From a virus: DNA of 28,965 nucleotides. The notes beneath the pieces were generated by a model. It did no database searches and was not told the DNA's origin. It saw only the letters and a list, made by a program, of their open reading frames with translations. Below, piece by piece: positions 20,901 to 28,965 of this stretch. The stretch's first letter is position 1. Every line of letters starts with the position of its first letter. The stretch spans positions 1-28,965 of IMG/VR virus record IMGVR_UViG_3300034788_000865. The stretch is one strand, 5' to 3'. The translations under genes and the position numbers were made by a program.

Positions 20901-23900
20901 CGACGACTTCGACCGACGTATTGCGGAGCTCCAAGCTGCTCGGAAGGTCAAGTACCAGCAGAACGTGGCTGCAGGTATGACGCCCGAAGAAGCTGAAGCC
21001 GACCTCGACTCGTGGTTTGACGGGAAGCTGAGTGAGATCGACAAGGAGCGCAGGCAGATTGTAGAGACCCCGCTTGCGGCGTTCATGCGAGGGGCGCTCG
21101 GTATTGCTGAAGCCACTGCGGGCGAGTTCATCTTCGACACGATGCCGCTGTTCTACGAGGTAGATGAGCAGGGCGACCTCCAGAACCCTGACGACCTTGC
21201 GGACAACATCGCGTACCTGGTGGACCGCAGTCGCAAGGCGGTGGCTGATGCGGCTGGAGTCGAGGTCAGCACCTTGGACAAAGCGCAGCGGTTCATGGGT
21301 GACGTCGCGATGAGGACGTATGCCCCTTCCTTGAACTTTGCTTTCGACCCGGTGGAGCTGTACCGCAAGGGCAAGTTCGAGCGCATCAACACTGGCGACA
21401 TTGTTCCGCTTGCGTTCAAGCCGATTGACCGCGACGCACCAACGTCGTTCGACGAGGCGGGTAAGCGTGTCGCCGCCAGCACGGGGGGCTTCTTCTCTGA
21501 CGTCGCCATGAACAACGCCCGCGGGCGTAGCTTGCTCGACGAGGTCAACAGCATCCCCAGCTACACAGACCACCTGGGCGACCGGCAGTATTTGTCTTTC
21601 ATCCCAGCGTTGATGGGTGGCATAGCTCTTCCCATTGTGCCGGGCGCGAACGTGGCGTCGGCCGCGTCCAGCTTGGCCAAGGCTGGTGTGTTCGGGGCGC
21701 GCGTCGCCAAGGGTGCGAAGGTGCTCAGTGAGACGGGCAAGATGGTCAGTCGGGCGACCAGCCCTCGTGCTTGGTATCAGGCGCACATGGCCCATCGAGA
21801 GTTGTCGCAGCTGGTGGGCGACGGCATGGAGACGGCCAGTGTGGTCGACATCTTGCTGCACAAGGGTGAGCCAGCTCGGGCAGTAGCAGCGAACATTGAG
21901 CGCCAGCTCAGCGCTCCCTTCGCCATGCGTGCTGCGCTCCTTGATGACGCCCCCTTGACCTACAACCACCTGCTCGGCTTGGCCCAGACGTCAGATATTG
22001 GGCGCCACATATTCAAGAGAGCTGATGTCATCAGCGCACAACGTGGTCTCCCCGATGTGGACATCGTTGGAGACAACGTGGTGTCCGCCGTAGACCGAGC
22101 CGTGATTGAGCAGGCCATCCTCGAGTGGCGTGTAGGTCTCGAGGCTTCCACCGTGCGAGAGGCGCTCCGACCCGACGGCGGCAATCTGATGAAGGTGGTC
22201 GAAGACCTGCTCGGTCCCGACCAAGCGAGGCGTGTGCTCAACACAGACAGCTTGTACGCCGACGCTCTTGACGCATCGAAGAAGGCCCGCGGTGCAGATG
22301 AGGTAGCCGACTTGTTCCGAGACGCAGCCAACACCGCTGGCTCAGCCCCGGTACGTACCTCGAACCAGCGCATGCGAATGATGCTGAGCTTGGCTGACGA
22401 GACCAGTGCGCTTGGGGCGTCTCGTGGGATGAAGGCCAACAGTCCGCTGAAGGGCTTCTTCCGCCTGCCCACCGAGACGAGTGAAGCGGCTCGCGACCTT
22501 GCCAAGGCCCCTGCCGCGGTGCAGTACGGGTCTGCACTGGGTCGGGCTTTCCAGCGAACCGTCGAAGAGATGGTCGACGCTCACGTCCCTCGAGACATGC
22601 GCTTCGTCACCGACAGGTTGATGGTGCCTCGAGAGCTCGCGACAGCAGACAACATGCGCCAGGTTGGAGAGGGTCAACGTGCAATCTACCAAGCTGTGCC
22701 TGCTGAAGACGGCATGTACAGCATCACGCAGGGTGACGCAGATGACTTGTTGGACATGCTCAACTCGGTCGACCCCCGCCGTCCCCAGCGGGCCGAGCTC
22801 GAGCAGGCGCTGTTCGTTGATCGGAAGCTGACGCTGACACAGCATGCGTACTTGGAAGATGCTGCCAGGGAGTTCGTGTGGCGTCGCCTCATCCCAGACC
22901 GTGACGTGGCTGAGGCTGCGTTCGAGACCCGCACATCTATGCAGGCTGGTAGGGCGGTCGGCCCAGGGGGACAGAGCCGCAAGTCGTTCATGCAGCAGGT
23001 GGTGCTTCCTGTGATGGACACCGTCAGCGCCTCCCTGCTGGCCGCTACGTCGGCGACCAGGGGTGCTGGTGGGGTGGTGTCTCGCTTGGGCGCAGCGGAG
23101 GCAGGAGAGGCCATTGTGCGTGCCTCGCGCAAGGTGCAGGCGAAGTGGGACTCAGCAGCCCAGCGCATGTGGCTGCAGTCCACATCGGCCACCATGCCGT
23201 CGACGTTCCGGCAGGGGCTCGACCAGGTGTCCAATGCGATGGGTGTCGTGCAGCGACAGTACAACGATGAGATCATGCAGCTGACTGCTCAGCTGCGGCG
23301 TGACGGTGTGCCCTTCGGAGACGCAGGCAAGGAAGCTCTCGATGTGGCCAGCACTACGCGGTGGGCTCGTGTCGGGCAGTTGGTCGAGGACCGCTTCTTC
23401 GAGCGTGTCCGCAAGCGGATGGAGATGATTAAGCAGGAGGCCGTGAAGGAGCCACTGCGCAGGCCTCCGTCGGAGGCAGAGGTAGCAGCGCTATTGCTGT
23501 ACCAAGACGGTGGGGCTCGCGGTGGTGTGAACATCGGTGCGGCGCTCGAGAGCGTGCGGCAGATGGACGAGGGCGCGCAAGCCCAGTTCCTCGACAACGT
23601 ACGCAGGCTGGTCCGGCGTGGCGAGTACCGTGCGCAGTGGTCGCGTCTCATGCAGGACTTCTTCACGTCGCAGAGCATGCTTGCCAATGTCGACAAGACC
23701 GAGGCAGTCATCAAGAGGATTGACGCCCACATCGACAAGTACATCCAGGCTGGTCAGGAAGGTGTCGATGCAGTCAGGCGAGCTCGGCAGTTGTCTGCTC
23801 GAATGACTCCATCGTCGAGGGAGATTCTCAACTTGCTCGACGAGATGGCGAGCGCTGCCATCCTCGAGCCGACGCACGGCAACATCCAGAAGGTCATTGC

Positions 23901-26900
23901 CCGGCTGCGCGACGACATGCCCGAGACCCTGGGTCGGCGCGGTGCAGCGCGTTTGAGTCTGGCGAACTTGTTCAAGAAGGGCAAGGTGTTCGCTGATGCC
24001 ATCCTCGAGACTCAGCAGTCGTGGCAGCTGGCGGCAGACCGGCGCTTGGCTGTGACGCAGGTGTGGGATGATTTGTTCCGCCGCAACCCTGAGCTGCGGA
24101 CAGCGCTCACCCCGACCGCAACTGCGGACACAGAGTTCGGCTTGAGCCAGATGGCGTTGCGCTACGGTGGCCCCAACCATGCGGTCACGTCTGTGCTGGA
24201 TCGCTTGAGGACAGCGCTTGGGGAAGAGTTCCCGACGGAGCTCGAGGAGGCCTTTGTCCGCGCGATGAACAAGGTCTTCTCTCCTGAGACGTTGCGTGCG
24301 ACGGGGGTTGAGCCTCACGCCACCGGCTTGGCAGACCCTGTGCTTGAGCCGATGCTGTCGTGGGCGCGCAAGCGTATGCAGCACATGTCATCCGAAGAGC
24401 AGCTCAACATGGTCGAGGCTGTCTTCGACGCCATGCAGGCTGACGGCACGCTGTACCCGAGCGTTCGCCTGAACCCTGTGGGTGGGACCAGCGGTGGGCG
24501 CGACGTGCAGTTTGCCAAGGCGCAGATTGTTGTGCTTCAAGCTCAGCGCAACCACGACTTGAAGAACCCTGTCAGTATCTTCATGCGGGATGCGATTCGA
24601 GAGCTCAAGAGTCGCGGCATGACGAACGGCGCGATCCAAAAGCTCATCGCTGAGGGAGCCGAGAGGGGGATTGAGTATGGGCTTCAGTCCTTCGTGGGCA
24701 ACCAGGCTCGGGCCACTATGCGGACGTGGGGCTTCTCTTCGTTCGCTACTCCGGGAGCGCTCGACCAGGTGATGGCCACAGTGCTCCGCATTCCCACCGA
24801 CCCTGACATCGCGTACCCTGTGCTGCCGGGCATGGAGGATGTGCTCACCGAGATGAAGTCGGGTGCCGCCAACGGCTCCCTGCTGTCGACCCTGCAGAAC
24901 ATTCACTCACAGACACTGCTTGCCGAGGGTGGTCTGGCTGGGCCGGCGAAGTTCATCCTTCGGTCACTGAGCGACGTCGCTGTATACGGGCGACAGGCTG
25001 CGGCCTACGGTCTGCTCAGTGCGGGCATCGTGCTCGGTGGTCCGCTGTGGATTGTGCCGGGCATTCCCATCGTGCGGTACATCGGCCTCAACCTGCTGAC
25101 TGCTCCGATGATGATGGTCGGCACGTTGGGCTACCGGCAGGCTGCCAAGTCGCTGGCAATGTCAGCGAAGATGACTGCTGGGAAGGTGGCCAGGAAGGTC
25201 AAGAACAAGACAGTGTCTGAGTGGGGGCGCGCCCTCGTCGACACGTCGTCTCCCCGCAAGCCTGACGACACCCTCTTCGTAGACGTATACGGCAAGGAGT
25301 GGACGGTTCGAGAGTTCGAGCAGATGGCTGGGGCGCACAACTACTACATGTCCCGAGGAGATGTCGACCAGGCAGCCGATGTGCTGCGTACCATCCAGCG
25401 AGACATCGGAGTCATCAGCGACGCGGAGCTCGACTCGGCGCCGTGGTGGAAGATGGCGCGCAAGCTCCAGTCGTCCTTGTTCGACCCGTCGCGCACCTCC
25501 ATTTCGATGCAGCTCGCGACGTGGACAGACACCGTGTTCCGGCGAGGCACGTTCGCGTCAGCCATACGTGACGGCATGAGTCCGATGCAGGCAGCTGAGC
25601 TCGCTCGAGCTTCGGTGCTCGACTACGGCGCGGTGCCTGACGTCGTCAAGCAGAGCATCAACCGGTACGCCCTCTTCGCTACCTTCCGCATGGCCAGCAT
25701 GCGCGAGATACTGATGGCTGTTGCTCGAGGTCAGTCCGACTGGCTTCGTGTCCTGCGTGTGCAGATGCAGATGCAGAAGGCTGCTGGGACGTGGACCTAC
25801 GGCAGCGACTACGACCGCATCCGGCAGTTCGCTATCCCTGGCCCCGACTTCGACTACCGCGGCACGGCGGTCGCTGGTCCGCAAGGCGTGTTCCCTGGTG
25901 GCATGGCGGACCTCATCGACCTGAGCTTCTTTGCTATGGGCTCGATGGCGCAGCTCGCTGGCAAGGAGGGTGCGGCTGGGGACATCGTTGGCAGGGTGGT
26001 CGACGCAGTCCTCGAGGAGCAGATTCGCCCTGAGATTCAGATGGTGTTGGCGTTGGCTGCGAACACCAGACCCACGAGCCGTGGTCGGTTGGTTCCTGAC
26101 ACATGGGCTGTGGCGTTTCAGAACGCAGGCCCTGATGTGTGGGAGTGGGCGGTCAATGCGTTCGACATCAAGGACATCGGGGGTCCGCTGGACGACCGCG
26201 ACGAGCGCAGGCCTGGAGCTCCGGAGTTCCGGAACCGCCAGTACGTGTTTCAGCAGAACGGCTTCCGCAACTTCCAGGCGTTCACGTTCCTCGCTACCCA
26301 GCTCATGATCGGCCGCGCCACGCAGGACACCACCAAGGCTGCCATCGCCGCCGGCTACGGGCCAGACGGCTACGACCCGAAGTACCGCGGTACGGTGCCG
26401 TGGCTCATGTACTTGGTTGGAGCAGGTACGCCTGTGCGGACCAAGTCGCCTGAGGATGTGTTCGGCCGCTCGTTCCGACGAGACTATTTCGCGACGCAGT
26501 AGGTGTCGTGCTACCCTTCACGTGTCTCGACTTGACCCCGCCAGGAGAACCTCATGAAGTACATCAAGCCCCGCAACATTCGCAACTCGACTGCCATCAT
26601 TCAGAAGGTCATCATCACTGGCGGCGCAGCCGGCAACCACAGTGTGGCAGCCATCAAGGCCAACGACAAGCTGGTCTGTGTGTGGGAGCAGGATGGTTCG
26701 TCAGGCCTGTTGACTGACCGGACCAGCGAGTTCAGTATCGCAAGCGATGGCGTCATCAACAACGACGGTGGCACCGCAACTGGCGGTGACAAGCTCCTTG
26801 TTGAGTGGCAGACAAGCACCATCTGAACAACGACTCGAGAGCCGTCCAAGACGAGGAGGTCTCATGCCAGCCAAGATTGTCAGCTTCTTCCACCCCAGCG

Positions 26901-28965
26901 TAGTTACGGGCAACAAGACCCTGACTGCCGGGTTCACTGCAGCCAACCACCACGCCCATGACCTGCGCGCAGGAGCTGCGCCTGGTGTGGCTGGTCAGCG
27001 ATTCCGTGAGAGGCTCGAGGGCATCCACGTGCGGTTGAGCACGGTGGGTAGCGCCACCAAGATCACAGTCAAGGTCACCCTCGATGCTGCGGGTGACGAC
27101 ATCGTTGTGCCCGACACCGAGGCCGCTATTGCCACAGGTGTGACCACGGCGGCGAAGGGGGCGGTGGCATTCAGCATTAAGCTGCCCATCTACCAGTCGG
27201 CGTCGAACGAGGTGGGCAAGCTGTACGTCTTTATGAAGGCGGACACCGTGTCCCCCACCGCACCTGTGGTAGACCAGACCACTGTGACGTGGACTGAGAC
27301 ATGAGCATCGTTCCATGCTTTGACCCGGACACCGGAGCGAGCGGTGGTCCCGCATCGAGCGGTGGCGGTGGTGGTGGCGGCGGTGGTGGAGACGTTGGCT
27401 GGGTTACCAAGCTGAGCCTGGACCTCACTGGCGCCTCGAGCTCGGGGCCACACACCAGCGGTGACACGACCGTCGATGCCACAGGCGGCAATGTCACCAT
27501 GACCGCTGACCGTACAGGCAACAGTGGCAACGTCACCATCACCGCAGGCACCGGGGCGGTGGTCACGGCGGTCGGTGGGAGCGGCGCTATGTCGGGCTTC
27601 TTCGACCTCAAGGCTGCGCTCACCGGGTACGATATCGAGTACATCCGATTCTACCCCATTGTCGTGGACGTCACTGTGACAGCCATCACTTTCGACGATG
27701 ACGGTTCCATCGCCAACATCTCCCTGACTGACAGCAAGACCGCGTGGAACGACGGCGACGCGCGCGGTTGGGAGCTGTACCGGGCCAGTGCGACCGACGA
27801 GACCCGGCGTGTACGAGGCGCTGGTGGCACGACGGTCATTGGCTCTCAGCGCACCCAGGTCCAGCAGCGGGTAATCAGCCTCGTGATGACCTCGGGGCAG
27901 GTGGTGACGCTGGCTGACACTGACGGCTCGACTGCCCCAGCCAACCCACACACTGCAAGCCCGCTGTACGTGGCTGGTGGTGATGCTATAGGCAGGACCG
28001 GTGACCCGCTGTACCTTGCGAACCTGTTCGTCGGGGTGACTGCATTCGGTGCTGCGTCCATTACCGTCAGCAAGATCGTAGTGCGCAGGCAGGAGGCGTC
28101 ATGAGTATTGAGATACGCGCCGTCGACGAGGGGTTCGGGGACGACGACGCCCCCCTCGTTCAAGTCGATGTCCGCTACACGGGTGTGGCGCACGCCGCGC
28201 TGCATGAGTCGGTGGTCGACCCGCTGCTCGTGGTGCAGATGCAGCGGGAGACGGCCGTGGTCGACTCCACCCTGCAGGACATCGCCGCCCGGTCTCGTGC
28301 TGGAGAGGGCACCCCGGTGCTCGTGTCCCACGTCGATGCCCTCGGCCTGCGCACGCGCCTCGAAGAGCTCGCTCTCGCGCGTTTCCCTGGTGGTGAATGA
28401 TGGATGAATCGACCCTGCTCACCCTGGCTACCGGCCCTACGTCCTCGCTCATCCTGCTGCTCGGGATGGGGCTGGCGGGCTGGAGATTCGTGACCCAGAC
28501 CCTGGTCCCGGCCGCATCGCGTTGGGTTGACAGCCATCTTGCCCAGGTGGATAGACTCATCGACGAGCACGCCGCCGACCGCAATGCGTGGCTGTCTGAG
28601 ATGCAGGAGTGTCGAGAGACATCCGCCAGAATCGAGCGCAAGGTCGGGGGGTTGTACGGCAAGCTCGACTCGATGGCCAACAAATGAAGCCGCGGAAGGG
28701 CAAGGCCCGGGTCAAGACCTACACCGACAAGAAGACCGGGCGGAAGCGGAAGGTCAGCTACGGCCAGGCCGGCAAGGCAAAGGGCGGCGGCCCTCGCGTG
28801 CGGCCCGGCACCAGCAAGGGTGACGCCTACTGCGCCCGGTCTGCCGGCCAGATGAAGAAGTCGCCCAAGGCGGCGAAGAACCCCAACAGCCCGCTGCGGT
28901 TGTCGCGCAAGCGGTGGAAGTGCAGCGGCAAGAAGAGCAGGAGGTAGCATGCCCAAGGGTCTGTA

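Overview
This window is part of a GC-rich, short-tailed (podovirus-like) bacteriophage genome. Every gene I can support lies on the + strand. Most neighbours abut, or overlap by 1-4 bases (ATGA, GTGA or TGATG junctions). The window holds a recognisable packaging and virion series: a TerS candidate, a GNAT-like gene, TerL, portal, scaffold, major capsid, decoration protein, adaptor, nozzle, fibres, three ejection proteins and small appendage proteins. There is no tape-measure/sheath block. Instead a roughly 225 / 836 / 2042-residue trio follows the tail genes, in the same order and with the same size progression as the T7 internal core proteins gp14-gp15-gp16. The host cannot be named. High GC and a possibly leaderless late-operon start would suit a high-GC host such as an actinobacterium, but that is inference only.

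Bases 1-363 hold no gene. They carry three 15-bp direct repeats, a five-unit 14-bp tandem array and an extended -10 promoter candidate. Bases 364-2974 are an accessory operon of nine small genes: three hydrophobic mini-proteins (27, 26 and 29 residues), five unrecognised small proteins, and one 262-residue cysteine-rich protein of the GP88/DUF7227 type. Two intergenic spacers in this operon are near-copies of one another, each with a hairpin, a CGCACC-C-rich tract and a strong Shine-Dalgarno site. A perfect 10-bp stem terminator at 3027-3053 ends the operon.

Bases 3054-3465 are a second gene-free control region. It contains nine copies of TGTCA/TGACA, arranged as direct pairs that alternate in orientation, then an AT-richer stretch, then a second extended -10 promoter sharing the 9-mer GTGCTATCA with the first. 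The late operon starts immediately after this promoter at 3466 and runs beyond the window end, with no clear internal terminator.

Late operon by role: DNA packaging (3466-5902), portal and head morphogenesis (5899-11333), neck and tail (11431-14871), three probable fibre or appendage proteins with similar N-termini (14868-17163), ejection proteins (17172-26502), small beta-rich surface proteins (26554-28104), and small trailing genes including a one-TM coiled-coil protein (28101-28965). No replication gene, endolysin, integrase, tRNA or CRISPR array is visible. Functions are assigned from sequence motifs and gene order; no database search was run.
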